64,000 nucleotides of DNA from Chitinophaga filiformis (GCF_900102545.1 NZ_FNBN01000003.1:62001-126000), one strand, 5' to 3'; positions 34,825-44,562 are shown, counted from the stretch's first letter. Notes: a model not told the origin generated them from the letters alone. Numbers and translations are program-made.

Positions 34825-35709
34825 TTATTGTTCCAGTTTATCTCCCAGTAGCTTTATCAGGGTCCTCAACTCATCCCTTTTATACTCTTCCTTCTCATCT
34901 TGAAAGCACTTCAGCAACTCTTCCAGCAGGAACTGTATAATTCTCCTGGTCGACTGTGGCTGATAGTAGGAGGGCGTGATAGGAATGGACATCCGTTTCA
35001 GATATCCTTCTACATCCTGGTGTGAATAGATCTGTCCCTGAATAGGATCTATGAAGAAAAGGATCCGATTGTCTTCTGGCCTGGGCGTTTCGGTAAAGTC
35101 ATAGAACGTATCGAAATAACCCAGTATGAACTGCCGGGGGATATTTACAGCATATACCGGAAGGTCCAGCATAGCGCAGAGGCTCTGGTATACGATACCG
35201 TTAGTCAGCGGATTACCCTTGCGGGATTCTATCACCTGGTTGATGAAGAACTGGTTCTTACGTACATAGGCTACTTCTTCCCCTTTCAGTCCGAAGTAAT
35301 TATAGATCATGCTGTTCAGCACATTGATCTGTTCCAGCGGAGTAAGATAGTTGTTCAATTCCAGCCAGATATTCCGTTTGATCCTTTCAATTTCAGCTAC
35401 CACATTACCGGGCTGCATATCCGGGAACTGGTATTGAGCTACCAGTATGGAGCCCTGCAGCAGATCAGGCGATTCTGTCTTGCTCCATGAATGAAGGGCT
35501 ACCTGTAAATCTTTATAATGCACGCGGTGTATCAGCTGCTCAATCCTTTCCTGGATGGATTCATCCACCGTGTTTTCCCATAAGTGCTCGAGGTTGGGAA
35601 TGATCTCTTTTCCAAACAGTAATATCTTGTTGGCAACAGTATCATACACCTCCTGGTCCGGATCATCCAAAAGGTGGAACAAGGCATTTATTTCTTTGGT
35701 CTCGTGCAT
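34825..35709 (-). CDS. SirB1/transglutaminase-like family protein
   Basis: The 294-residue protein has an N-terminal helical region (LFHLLDDPDQEVYDTVANKILLFG, HEAT-like) followed by the transglutaminase-like SirB1 core: LTPLEQINVLNSMIYNYFGLKG, NPLTNGIVYQSLCAMLDLPVYAVNIPRQFIL, and FFIDPIQGQIYSHQDVEGYL. In canonical transglutaminase folds a Cys-His-Asp triad occurs; the Cys of QSLCAML is in a comparable place, but I do not see a clear catalytic set, as is usual for SirB1 proteins. The function is not known. It lies 23 bases from topA on the same strand and is probably cotranscribed with it. Confidence 0.85.
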   Translation of the reverse strand: MHETKEINALFHLLDDPDQEVYDTVANKILLFGKEIIPNLEHLWENTVDESIQERIEQLIHRVHYKDLQVALHSWSKTESPDLLQGSILVAQYQFPDMQPGNVVAEIERIKRNIWLELNNYLTPLEQINVLNSMIYNYFGLKGEEVAYVRKNQFFINQVIESRKGNPLTNGIVYQSLCAMLDLPVYAVNIPRQFILGYFDTFYDFTETPRPEDNRILFFIDPIQGQIYSHQDVEGYLKRMSIPITPSYYQPQSTRRIIQFLLEELLKCFQDEKEEYKRDELRTLIKLLGDKLEQ

Positions 35710-35732
35710 AAAATGAATGTACAGGTGTCCAT

Positions 35733-38087
35733 TTATTCCGCCTTCTTCTTCCTCGGTGGCGCCTTCTTCTTTGGAGGATTTGCTTTGACATCTTCGATGA
35801 TGGCTTTAGCTTCTTCCAGTGTTATGTCAGCGGCGGTATCAATCTTTTCTTTCGGTATCTTATAATTCCTCAGTCCCTGTTTTATATACGGTCCGTAGGG
35901 GCCTTTCAGTATCTGAATCTTCTCTTTTTCGAAGATTTTTATTGTACGTTCATCCTTTGCGGCTCTCTTTTCCACTATCAGCGGTGCTATTTCATCCAGC
36001 TCCACTGTGTAGGGGTCCATTTCCTTTTTCAGGGAATAGAATTTCTTGTCATGTGCTGCATAAGGTCCGAACCGCCCAATGTTCACCAGTACATCTTCGT
36101 CTTCAAACTTACCCAGGTTACGTGGGAGTTTGAACAGTTCCATTGCTTCCTCTAAAGTAATAGTTTCTATACTTTGAGTAGACTTCATTTTTGCGAACTT
36201 CGGCTTCTCTTCGTCTTCTGCTTTACCGATCTGGATCATCGGACCATAGCGGCCCATACGTGCCACGATTGGTTTGCCTGTTTCTGCATCGGTGCCCAGC
36301 TGGCGTTCGCCTTTCACTCTTTCCGCCTTTTCCAGTGTGTTTTCCACATCTTTATGGAAAGGAGTGTAGAAGTCATTCAGCATCTTATTCCAGATCTTCT
36401 TACCATGGGCCACCTCGTCAAATTCTCCTTCGATCTTCGCTGTAAAACCGTAATCCATCACGGAACCAAAGTACTGGTTCAGGAAGTCCGTTACGATCAT
36501 ACCCAGATCCGTCGGGAACAGTTTTGACTTTTCAGCGCCTGTATTTTCTGTATCAGTAACCTTTGTGATCTTGTCAGCTTTCAGGCTCATGATACGGAAA
36601 TCTCTTTTTATTCCTTCCTTATCACGTTTCTCAACATAGCCACGTTTCTGAACGGTAGTGATGGTAGGAGCGTAGGTGGATGGACGTCCGATACCCAGTT
36701 CCTCCAGTTTCTTTACCAGGCTGGCCTCTGTATAACGGGGGGCAGGACGGGTAAAACGCTCAGTAGCCTTCATTTCTTTCAGGTCAAGCGCCTGTTTTAC
36801 CGCTAATGGTGGTAAAGAGCCGTCATCTTCGTCCTCGTCGCTCACATCTTCATCGTCTTTGCCTTCCATGTATACTTTCAGGAATCCGTCAAATTTCAAC
36901 ACTTCACCACTGGCTGTCAGCTCATCATGGTTGGTGGAGATGTCTATTTTGGCAATGGTCTTTTCCAGTTCTGCATCACTCATCTGGCTGGCGATAGTAC
37001 GTTTCCAGATCAGTTCATACAGCTTTTTGGTATCGCTGTCATCAACAGACGCATTTTCCATATAGGTAGGGCGGATGGCCTCGTGCGCTTCCTGTGCTGA
37101 TTCATTTTTGTTCTTGAACTTACGGTGCTGATGATATTTCTGTCCGTAGTTGGTCACAATGGCGTTCTGGATATCTGCGAGGGCTGTATCTGACAGGTTC
37201 ACAGAGTCAGTACGCATATAAGTGATCTTACCGCTTTCATACAGCTTCTGTGCCAGCAACATCGTTTTGGAAACGCTGTAGCCCAGCTTGCGGCTGGCTT
37301 CCTGCTGGAGGGTAGAAGTGGTGAATGGGGCCGCCGGCGATTTCTTACCAGGTTTTACCTGTATGTCCTTCACCGTATAAGCCGCGCCAACACACTGCTG
37401 AAGGAACTTTTCAGCATCTTCGGCAGTCTTGAAACGGGTAGGTCCTTCAGCCTTAAAAGTAATATTTTTGCCCTGAAGATCTTTAGCAGTAAAGAAGGCT
37501 TCTACCTTAAAACTGCTAACGGCGTTGAATGTATTGATTTCACGCTCCCGCTCTACGATCAGTCTTACCGCTACAGATTGCACACGGCCGGCAGATAATG
37601 AATTACGCATGCTCATCTTACGCCAGAGCACGGGGGATAATTCAAAACCTACAATTCTGTCGAGTATACGCCTGGCCTGCTGGGCATTAACCAGGTTCAT
37701 ATCTAATAGGCGGGGTTGTTGTACGGCTTTTTCGATGGCTGGCTTGGTAATTTCATGGAAAACGATACGTTTGGTAACCTCGGGATCAAGACCCAATACC
37801 TCACATAAATGCCACGATATGGCCTCACCCTCACGGTCCTCATCCGTTGCTAACCAAACTTCCTCAGTTTCCTTCGCAAGCTTCTTTAATTCTTTAACTA
37901 TCTTCTCTTTATCCTCAGGTATAGTATACTTAGGTTTAAAGTTGTTGGGGATGTCGATACCCATATCATCCTTCTCCAGATCACGGATGTGACCAAAGCA
38001 GGATTTTACCTCGAAGTCTTTGCCCAGTATCTTTTCGATGGTCTTGGCTTTCGCCGGAGACTCAACAATTACTAGATTTTTTGCCAT
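35733..38087 (-). CDS. topA: DNA topoisomerase I
   Basis: The 784-residue enzyme starts with a TOPRIM domain (KNLVIVESPAKAKTIEKIL; ATDEDREGEAISWHL with the metal-binding DxDxE). The catalytic tyrosine lies in SGKITYMRTDSVNLS. The C-terminus lacks cysteine zinc fingers and instead has three Topo_C-type repeats: GRYGPMIQIGKAEDE, GRFGPYAAHDKKFYSL and GPYGPYIKQGLRNYKIP, ending in a Lys/Pro-rich tail (PPKKKAPPRKKKAE). This arrangement is usual in Bacteroidota. It relaxes negative supercoils. Confidence 0.97.
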   Translation of the reverse strand: MAKNLVIVESPAKAKTIEKILGKDFEVKSCFGHIRDLEKDDMGIDIPNNFKPKYTIPEDKEKIVKELKKLAKETEEVWLATDEDREGEAISWHLCEVLGLDPEVTKRIVFHEITKPAIEKAVQQPRLLDMNLVNAQQARRILDRIVGFELSPVLWRKMSMRNSLSAGRVQSVAVRLIVEREREINTFNAVSSFKVEAFFTAKDLQGKNITFKAEGPTRFKTAEDAEKFLQQCVGAAYTVKDIQVKPGKKSPAAPFTTSTLQQEASRKLGYSVSKTMLLAQKLYESGKITYMRTDSVNLSDTALADIQNAIVTNYGQKYHQHRKFKNKNESAQEAHEAIRPTYMENASVDDSDTKKLYELIWKRTIASQMSDAELEKTIAKIDISTNHDELTASGEVLKFDGFLKVYMEGKDDEDVSDEDEDDGSLPPLAVKQALDLKEMKATERFTRPAPRYTEASLVKKLEELGIGRPSTYAPTITTVQKRGYVEKRDKEGIKRDFRIMSLKADKITKVTDTENTGAEKSKLFPTDLGMIVTDFLNQYFGSVMDYGFTAKIEGEFDEVAHGKKIWNKMLNDFYTPFHKDVENTLEKAERVKGERQLGTDAETGKPIVARMGRYGPMIQIGKAEDEEKPKFAKMKSTQSIETITLEEAMELFKLPRNLGKFEDEDVLVNIGRFGPYAAHDKKFYSLKKEMDPYTVELDEIAPLIVEKRAAKDERTIKIFEKEKIQILKGPYGPYIKQGLRNYKIPKEKIDTAADITLEEAKAIIEDVKANPPKKKAPPRKKKAE

Positions 38088-38392
38088 GAATGCCGTCTTT
38101 ATGAGCTACTAGATACGTAAAATTCCGTATAAAAAATACAAATACGAATTTTGCAAGTATATAAAAGTAGCTTGAGAATAAAAAATAAGACTGTTTTAAC
38201 GCATTGAAGGTAAATGTAATATTTTTGATAAAATCATTAAAAATGAGTCGTTAACAGTTTAATAGTTAAATTGCTGGATAAGAACGTTGCTAAACGCGAA
38301 GTAACCTGACCATATAAAGATATGAGTGCAATACCTCCGCATGCTATTTCTTGAAAACCGGTACACCATAATATATATTAACCTTACACAGA
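38088..38392. other. Divergent AT-rich intergenic region
   Basis: It separates topA (leftward) from the DUF2520 gene (rightward) and must hold both promoters. A TATTTTTG matching the Bacteroidota -7 element lies on the plus strand at 38220-38227, but I see no well-spaced TTG in front of it. I found no RNA gene or strong hairpin. Confidence 0.4.
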
Positions 38393-39157
38393 ATGGATAT
38401 AGTAATTATTGGCGCAGGGAACGTAGCGCATTGTTTTGGTCATTTACTGAAACTGCATGGTCACCAGATTCTGCAGGTAATCAGCCGTAAAAAGGAAAAT
38501 GCTGTTGAGCTGGCAGAATCATTACATTCTTCCGGTACAGACGATCTGCTGGATATTAATATGGAGGCAGACCTTTACCTGATGGCCGTAAGTGACGCCG
38601 CTATCCCTGAGCTGAACGACGAGCTGAGACTGGGAAAACGTTTTGTAGTGCATACTGCCGGAGCAGTGCCCCTCGATGCCATTAAAAAGATCTCCCTCAA
38701 TACGGGCGTGATCTATCCCTTGCAATCCCTCCGGAAAGAAGTCCGGAATTATCCTGCCATCCCCTTGCTGCTGGAAGCTGCTAACGATGAGGTGATGCGA
38801 AGGGTAAAACCGGTAGCGCAGAGCATCAGTCCTGATATTCAGGAAGTTAACTCACATCAACGCCTTCAGTTACACCTGGCGGCGGTACTGTGTAATAACT
38901 TTACCAACCACCTGATAGCCAGAGCGAAGCGTTACTGTGAGAAGGAAGGACTGGACTTTACATTATTACAGCCTATTATAAAGGAAACCTTCGACCGCCT
39001 GGAGAAATTTCCGCCTGAAACTGTTCAGACCGGCCCGGCAGTACGCAATGATGAGACGACCATGTCCAGCCATCGTGCCCTGCTGGAAAATGAAGAATAC
39101 CTGAAACTGATCTACCAGGTCATGTCAGATAGCATTTATGATTTCCACCGCAGCTGA
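38393..39157 (+). CDS. Rossmann-fold protein of the DUF2520 family
   Basis: The 254-residue protein starts MDIVIIGAGNVAHCFGHLL, a dinucleotide-binding motif, and reads like a small F420/NADP oxidoreductase or pyrroline-carboxylate-reductase relative: DLYLMAVSDAAIPEL and VVHTAGAVPLDAI. The C-terminal helical DUF2520 domain includes HLAAVLCNNFTNHLIARAKRYC and TGPAVRNDETTMSSH. The biochemical role is unknown. In Bacteroidota it is commonly found next to a KdsC-like phosphatase, a UbiA prenyltransferase and Maf, and the same run is present here. Confidence 0.88.
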   Translation: MDIVIIGAGNVAHCFGHLLKLHGHQILQVISRKKENAVELAESLHSSGTDDLLDINMEADLYLMAVSDAAIPELNDELRLGKRFVVHTAGAVPLDAIKKISLNTGVIYPLQSLRKEVRNYPAIPLLLEAANDEVMRRVKPVAQSISPDIQEVNSHQRLQLHLAAVLCNNFTNHLIARAKRYCEKEGLDFTLLQPIIKETFDRLEKFPPETVQTGPAVRNDETTMSSHRALLENEEYLKLIYQVMSDSIYDFHRS

Positions 39158-39277
39158 CATATAAAAATCTGTGGTACTTTTGCCAAATTCAATCAGGAAC
39201 CAAAGAACCAGTGAGCGGAATTTTATACAGGATCCCGAAGGCCGGTTCTTCGTCTCCTGACTCCTAATTTATTCTCA

Positions 39278-39799
39278 ATGAACATATTATCTCTTTTTAA
39301 ACCTATCTCCACTTTTGTATTTGATGTTGATGGCGTGCTGACAGACGGCACTGTGCAGTTGTTGCCCAATGGAGAGCAGTCCCGGAAAATGAATATCAGG
39401 GACGGCTATGCATTACAACTGGCGGTGAAGAAAGGTTACCGCGTCGTAATCATTTCCGGGGGAAAATCCGAAAGTGTAGTCAGCCGCTTACAAGGCCTGG
39501 GTATAAAAGATATCTATACAGGCGTTTTAGACAAACAGGAGAAACTGCAGGACTATGTATTTGAAAACGACCTGCGCTGGGAAGAGATCATATTTATGGG
39601 AGATGATATCCCTGATTACCGGGCGATGCAACTGGTAGGTTTGCCGGTATGTCCCGCAGATGCTGCTCCCGAAATCAAGAGCATCAGCCGGTATGTATCC
39701 CCTGTTACAGGCGGCAATGGTTGTGTGCGGGAGATCATTGAGAAAGTCCTGAAACTGAACAATCACTGGATGATGGATGAGGAGATCGCCAGCCGTTAA
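39278..39799 (+). CDS. KdsC-like HAD phosphatase
   Basis: The 173-residue protein has the C0-type HAD signature of 3-deoxy-D-manno-octulosonate 8-phosphate phosphatase: FVFDVDGVLTDGTVQLLPNGEQSRKMNIRDGYALQ (nucleophile Asp in DVDGVLTDG), VVIISGGKSESV, and FMGDDIPDYRAMQLVGLPVCPADA. It would act on KDO-8-phosphate for lipopolysaccharide synthesis as a tetramer; a sugar phosphate of similar shape cannot be excluded. It lies between the DUF2520 and UbiA genes. Confidence 0.92.
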   Translation: MNILSLFKPISTFVFDVDGVLTDGTVQLLPNGEQSRKMNIRDGYALQLAVKKGYRVVIISGGKSESVVSRLQGLGIKDIYTGVLDKQEKLQDYVFENDLRWEEIIFMGDDIPDYRAMQLVGLPVCPADAAPEIKSISRYVSPVTGGNGCVREIIEKVLKLNNHWMMDEEIASR

Positions 39800-39854
39800 C
39801 GGGTGCGGCTATGTTATATATAACTGGAATTACTTTTACCGCAATTATTGAACT

Positions 39855-40796
39855 ATGAAATTGCTGATTGCCTTTTTAAGGCTGATCCGATATCCGAATC
39901 TGATCTATATAGCGCTAACCCAGTTCCTGCTGCAATATTGTGTAGTAGCGCCTGTGTTGGAATATAACGGAGAAGGACCCTCCCTCTCCTGGCCTTCTTT
40001 TTTCCTGTTGTCTCTTTCTACTGTATTGATCGCAGCTGCAGGAAATATTATCAATGACTATTTCGACATCAATATAGATATTATCAACAAACCTGAAAAG
40101 ATGGTGCTTGATAAGATCATTAACCGCCGCTGGGCAATGGCCTGGCACACCATATTTAATATGGCGGGCGTGTCGATCGGTTTTATTGTAGCCTGGCAGA
40201 TCGGCCATATATATCTGGGGTTCACCCAGGTGATCTGTTCTCTGATCCTCTGGTTCTATTCCACTTCCTTCAAACGCCAGATCCTGATCGGCAATGTGCT
40301 GATCTCCCTGCTGACGGCCCTGGCAGTAGTGGTAGTGGGCTTTTATGAAAAGCAGATATATGAAAGCTTCGAAGCGATTATGTCGCCAACAGGCAGAAAA
40401 CTGATCCAGGTGATCGGTGTATACGCCCTGTTCGCTTTTGTCATCTCCCTGGTGCGCGAGATAGTAAAAGACCTGGAAGATATGATCGGCGACGCTAAGG
40501 ATGGCTGCCGCACTATCCCCATTGTATGGGGAGTAGAGCCCGCTAAACGTATCTGTTATATGCTGTTATTGGCCCTACAGATCCTGATCGTGCTGGTAGA
40601 AATAAGAATAGGATTTATCGGATGGTGGCCGGCTATTATCTACCTGGTACTGTTTGTACAGGCGCCCGCTTATTATATTTATAACCTGTTGAAAAAGGCG
40701 CATTTGCCGGAACATTATCACAGGGTAAGTTCATTGGTGAAATGGCTGATGCTGACCGGCATCCTGTCTATGATCTTCTTTAAAATATTCCTCTGA
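39855..40796 (+). CDS. UbiA family prenyltransferase
   Basis: The 313-residue membrane protein has about eight hydrophobic helices and both Asp-rich motifs of UbiA enzymes: NDYFDINIDIINKP in the first half and DLEDMIGDAKDGCRTIP in the second. Homologues in Bacteroidota are often labelled geranylgeranylglycerol-phosphate geranylgeranyltransferase by similarity to archaeal enzymes, although the real acceptor is uncertain. It transfers an isoprenoid chain to an aromatic or glycerol phosphate acceptor within the membrane. Its stop overlaps the start of maf by one base. Confidence 0.9.
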   Translation: MKLLIAFLRLIRYPNLIYIALTQFLLQYCVVAPVLEYNGEGPSLSWPSFFLLSLSTVLIAAAGNIINDYFDINIDIINKPEKMVLDKIINRRWAMAWHTIFNMAGVSIGFIVAWQIGHIYLGFTQVICSLILWFYSTSFKRQILIGNVLISLLTALAVVVVGFYEKQIYESFEAIMSPTGRKLIQVIGVYALFAFVISLVREIVKDLEDMIGDAKDGCRTIPIVWGVEPAKRICYMLLLALQILIVLVEIRIGFIGWWPAIIYLVLFVQAPAYYIYNLLKKAHLPEHYHRVSSLVKWLMLTGILSMIFFKIFL

Positions 40797-41380
40797 TGTA
40801 TACCGGAAAACGTGTGATCCTGGCTTCGCAGTCGCCACGCAGAAAACAACTGCTGGAACAGGCAGGTATTCCTTTTGAAGTGAAAGTGGTGGATACCGCT
40901 GAAACCTTTCCTGCTGATATGGCTATCCCGGAAGTACCTGTACATATTGCCCGGCAGAAATCTGCCGCTGTAGCGGCATTGTGCACAGCAGATGATATCA
41001 TCATCACAGCAGATACTGTTGTTGTTTTAGATGATACTATTATAGGCAAACCTAAAGACAGAGAGGATGCTATTCGCATCTTGTCAGCCCTGAGTGGCCG
41101 GATACACAGGGTTATCACAGGTGTGGTGATCAAACAGGAACGGGAGGAATTGTCTTTCTCCAAGGAAACCGCTGTACATTTCAAACCGCTCACTGCTGAA
41201 CAGATCACTTACTATGTAGATAACTACAAGCCCTACGATAAAGCTGGTGCTTACGCCATCCAGGAATGGATAGGAGCGGTGGGTATAGATCGTATTGATG
41301 GTTGCTTCTATAATGTAATGGGACTTCCGGTAAGCAATGTTGTGGAAGCACTTGAATCTATTGCTACTAAAAGCAACTAA
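40796..41380 (+). CDS. Maf family nucleotide pyrophosphatase
   Basis: The 194-residue protein starts at ATG 40796, sharing an A with the TGA of the preceding gene, so it is translationally coupled. The Maf signatures are ILASQSPRRKQLLEQAG, TADTVVVLDDTIIGKPKD, and YDKAGAYAIQEWIGAVGIDRIDG. Maf proteins hydrolyse dTTP, UTP or modified nucleotides to monophosphates and are linked to house-cleaning and septum control. The TADTVV and SQSPRR motifs are those of the dTTP/UTP-specific subgroup. Confidence 0.93.
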   Translation: MYTGKRVILASQSPRRKQLLEQAGIPFEVKVVDTAETFPADMAIPEVPVHIARQKSAAVAALCTADDIIITADTVVVLDDTIIGKPKDREDAIRILSALSGRIHRVITGVVIKQEREELSFSKETAVHFKPLTAEQITYYVDNYKPYDKAGAYAIQEWIGAVGIDRIDGCFYNVMGLPVSNVVEALESIATKSN

Positions 41381-41428
41381 TTCGGAGATGACGTATAATT
41401 AGACATGCGTCATCTCAATTATATTGAT

Positions 41429-41803
41429 TTACTTTTTCTTTTTCTCCTTCTCTTTTTCTGTATTTTGTTTCACCCTGTACTCCACGATCCTTGTGATCAA
41501 TGCCAATGGCATAGGCTGATCCAGCGGAAACTGTACAGACCCCTTTCCCTGTTTATATACAGACAGTTCCTTTTCAAATGCTTTGATACCTGTTGGCGCA
41601 GGGTAGAAACCTATGTGACTTTTAAACGCTGCAAAGTGCACCAGGTTGCCTTTCAGTACGAACGTCGGTATGGCATATTTGATGGCCTCTGTAGCCTCGG
41701 GGGCGGCTTTACGGATAGTAGCGCGCACTTCCTGTAATCGGGCCTGTACATCTTCAGGAAATTCAGCAATGTAGGTATCAATGTTTGGAGCAGCGTTTTT
41801 CAT
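41429..41803 (-). CDS. DUF1801 (iron-chaperone/YdhG-like) family protein
   Basis: The product is 124 residues from ATG 41803; an in-frame ATG nine codons earlier adds residues with no family resemblance. The core is IDTYIAEFPEDVQARLQEVRATIRKAAPEATEAIKYAIPTF, GNLVHFAAFKSHIGFYP, and FPLDQPMPLALI, a YdhG/frataxin-like fold. The last 14 residues are almost entirely Lys and Glu. The role is uncertain: a Bacillus relative (YdhG) was proposed to be an iron chaperone. Confidence 0.85.
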   Translation of the reverse strand: MKNAAPNIDTYIAEFPEDVQARLQEVRATIRKAAPEATEAIKYAIPTFVLKGNLVHFAAFKSHIGFYPAPTGIKAFEKELSVYKQGKGSVQFPLDQPMPLALITRIVEYRVKQNTEKEKEKKKK

Positions 41804-41950
41804 GAGATGGGGTTTTATGCAAATATACAAACCACCACTATAGAGAGGAGCTTTAGACTTCTAAAACTAAAAATAAGAGAGGATATATCCAAAATAATGA
41901 ACGGATTCAGGATCGTCTAAATGATTACCTGAATCCGTCGGATACCGGAT

Positions 41951-41985
41951 AAAAAAGAGCCTGCATCATACTTGATACAGGCTCT
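41951..41985 (-). terminator. Terminator of the met-hom transcription unit
   Basis: On the minus strand AGAGCCTG-t-ATCA-agta-TGAT-g-CAGGCTCT is followed by TTTTTTAT. Confidence 0.9.
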
Positions 41986-42012
41986 CCATGTATATGGTTG
42001 ATTAATGAAGAC

Positions 42013-43209
42013 TTAGCGTCCGAGTTCTTCTTCCAGCACCAACAGGTTCACATCCTTGTTCTTCAACCAGGAAGCCGATTTCATTTTCTCCAGGTTGATA
42101 ACACCTACCACATAGCTGTAAGTAGCAGACTCGTATTTCTCAGAGATATTGTAGAAGTCAGCAAGATGTACCTGATCGGCTGTGCGGTAACGCAGATATA
42201 CTTTCAGTTGTACATCATTGGTAAAAGCAGGCTGATTGGATTGTTTGATTTTTTTATACTCGTACCGGTAGTTATACAGTAATGCAGAGATGTCTGACAA
42301 CACTGCACTACCCGTAGCGGTACCACCTGCACCCTTACCTACAAAGAACTGTTTATCGGTGAATGCACTCTCCAGCAGGATACCATTGTATTCGTTGTAT
42401 ACATCATACAATAGGTTATGTTCCCTGATCAGATGTGGCAGTACATATGCATTCACATGACCATTCTGCCTGCGGCAATTGCCTATCAGCTTAATAGTAC
42501 AGTTACGTTGTTTTGCAAATTGTATATCAAAATCATTCAGATGATGGATACCATAGTTGAACACTTCTTCCGGTTTTACGAAAGTGCCGAAGGCATGTAA
42601 TAAAAGGATCACGATCTTGAACTTAGGATCATATCCTTCAATATCCAGGGTAGGGTCAGTTTCTGCGAAACCCTTGTCCTGCGCCTGTTGCAGCGCTGTT
42701 TCAAAGCTCAGGTTCTCTTCAAATATCTTGGTGAGGATGTAATTGGTAGAACCGTTGCAGATACCTTCCACAGCATTCAGCAGGTCATTGTCATAGTATT
42801 CTTCCAGGTTACGGATGATAGGAATACTTGCGCAGCTGGATGCTTCATAGAGAAAAGGTACTTTGTTTTCTACCTGCAGCTGGTATAATGCAGGCAGGTT
42901 TTCAGCGATCATGCGTTTGCTGGCACTCACTACTGCCTTGCCATTACGCAGTGCTGTACTTACAATCTCGAATGCAGCTTCTGTGTCATTGATCAATTCC
43001 ACCACTACATCAATGGTAGGATCATTAAGGATTTCATTTTTGTCAGTAGTAAAGTAGCTGGCGTCAATAGGACGCGATTTGTTAGGATCTTTGATACATA
43101 TCTTTTTGATACGGGCATTGATACCTTTTGTTCTGTTGAGTACCTCGTATAACCCTTGTCCCACACAACCAAATCCGAAAATACCTAAATTGATGATCTT
43201 GTTTTCCAT
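42013..43209 (-). CDS. hom: Homoserine dehydrogenase
   Basis: The 398-residue monofunctional enzyme starts INLGIFGFGCVGQGLYEVL (NAD(P)-binding). VSASKRMIAENLPALYQLQ and PFLYEASSCASIPIIRNLEEYY lead to the catalytic domain, with EGICNGSTNYILTKI and the metal/lysine region GFAETDPTLDIEGYDPKFK. A following GKGAGGTATGSAVLSDI closes the domain. The C-terminal 80 residues are not a clear ACT domain. It reduces aspartate semialdehyde to homoserine. It lies 87 bases after the trans-sulfuration gene on the same strand and therefore probably falls under the same SAM riboswitch. Confidence 0.94.
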   Translation of the reverse strand: MENKIINLGIFGFGCVGQGLYEVLNRTKGINARIKKICIKDPNKSRPIDASYFTTDKNEILNDPTIDVVVELINDTEAAFEIVSTALRNGKAVVSASKRMIAENLPALYQLQVENKVPFLYEASSCASIPIIRNLEEYYDNDLLNAVEGICNGSTNYILTKIFEENLSFETALQQAQDKGFAETDPTLDIEGYDPKFKIVILLLHAFGTFVKPEEVFNYGIHHLNDFDIQFAKQRNCTIKLIGNCRRQNGHVNAYVLPHLIREHNLLYDVYNEYNGILLESAFTDKQFFVGKGAGGTATGSAVLSDISALLYNYRYEYKKIKQSNQPAFTNDVQLKVYLRYRTADQVHLADFYNISEKYESATYSYVVGVINLEKMKSASWLKNKDVNLLVLEEELGR

Positions 43210-43296
43210 GTTCTATACTTAGTGCTTATATACTTCCTTTAATGCAGCAGCTTGATAAAAAGCAAGCCGCATTACTTTTAATGAATAATATGATTG

Positions 43297-44475
43297 TTAC
43301 TGTAATACTGTGATCTGTTTTCCTGCAGGCAGATTGAGTTTGTCCAATGCCTGTTTCAGATCATTGATCAGGTCTTCAGCATCCTCGATACCTACAGACA
43401 GGCGGATACAGGAATCCTGCAGTCCGGTTTTTTTCCTGAATTCTTCCGGGATGTTACGGTGAGTCATTGTAGCTGGATGATCCAGCATACTTTTTACTCC
43501 TCCAAAACTCTCTGCGAGTTTAAACAGTTTAGTGCTGTTCACCACGCGGATTGCATTCTTTATGTTATCGCTTTTTAGAGAGAAGCTGACAAGTGCGCCG
43601 TATTGTTTCTGCTGTTTACGTGCGATATGATGGTTCTTATGCGTGCTTAGTCCCGGGTAAAATACCTTATCCACTGCGGGATGTGTAGACAACCAGGTAG
43701 CAACAGCCATGGCATTGCTACATTGTTTATCCAGGCGCAGGCAGAGGGTTTCAATACCTCTGATAGTCAGCCATGCCTCAAACGGGCTGAGTATACTGCC
43801 GGAAATATTCTGGTTAAAGCGCAGTTGATCTGCCAGTGTTTTTGAATTCACTACTACCAGTCCGGCAATAACATCTGTATGACCTGCCAGGTATTTGGTA
43901 GCGCTGTGTATCACTATATCAGCGCCCAATGGCATCGGTTGCTGTATCAATGGTGTACAGAGTGTATTGTCCACCACCAGCAAAACATTATGCTGTTTAG
44001 CTATTTTGCTGATAGATTTGATATCAGATACGCGTAACGTAGGATTGGTGGGAGATTCCAGCCATATCATCTTCGTATTGGGAGTGATAGCCGCCAGTAC
44101 TTTGTCGGTATTGCTGGTATCCACGAAGTTTGCTTTGATGCCAAAGCGTTCAAACATATGCTGGAACATCTGGAAAATACCGCCATAGGTATCTTCCACG
44201 GCCATGATCTCGTCGCCGCTTTTCAACAGTTTCATCACAGCATCAATAGCCGCCATACCACTGGCGAAAGCAAAACCCGCATGTCCTTCTTCCAGGCTGC
44301 AGATGATGTTTTCCAGCACTTTGCGTGTAGGATTATTGGCACGGGAAAATTCAAATCCCTTGTTGATCCCCGGAGATTCCTGCACGAAAGTGGAGGTCTG
44401 GTAGATGGGAACGGAAATGGCGCCCGTCAATTCATCCACCGGGATGCTATGCAATAATTGAGTAGCTATTTTCAA
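43297..44475 (-). CDS. Trans-sulfuration PLP enzyme (cystathionine gamma-synthase / O-acylhomoserine sulfhydrylase type)
   Basis: The 392-residue Cys/Met-metabolism enzyme contains PIYQTSTFVQES, FEFSRANNPTRKVLE, FASGMAAIDAVM, VVDNTLCTPLIQQP, and IVIHSATKYLAGHTDVIAGLVV, whose lysine binds pyridoxal phosphate. A C-terminal SFGGVKSMLDHPATMTHRNIP follows, as in the cystathionine gamma-synthase branch. A SAM-I riboswitch directly upstream and hom directly downstream place it in methionine synthesis. Whether it uses cysteine (gamma-synthase) or sulfide (sulfhydrylase) cannot be decided here; a cystathionine gamma-lyase is less likely given the riboswitch. Confidence 0.9.
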   Translation of the reverse strand: MKIATQLLHSIPVDELTGAISVPIYQTSTFVQESPGINKGFEFSRANNPTRKVLENIICSLEEGHAGFAFASGMAAIDAVMKLLKSGDEIMAVEDTYGGIFQMFQHMFERFGIKANFVDTSNTDKVLAAITPNTKMIWLESPTNPTLRVSDIKSISKIAKQHNVLLVVDNTLCTPLIQQPMPLGADIVIHSATKYLAGHTDVIAGLVVVNSKTLADQLRFNQNISGSILSPFEAWLTIRGIETLCLRLDKQCSNAMAVATWLSTHPAVDKVFYPGLSTHKNHHIARKQQKQYGALVSFSLKSDNIKNAIRVVNSTKLFKLAESFGGVKSMLDHPATMTHRNIPEEFRKKTGLQDSCIRLSVGIEDAEDLINDLKQALDKLNLPAGKQITVLQ

Positions 44476-44562
44476 TCTTCAAAGCAATTATACTGTTTAT
44501 TATACCCTGGTTGGCATATGCACAATCAGACGATTCATTCAATGACTTCCAGATATAGGGGC

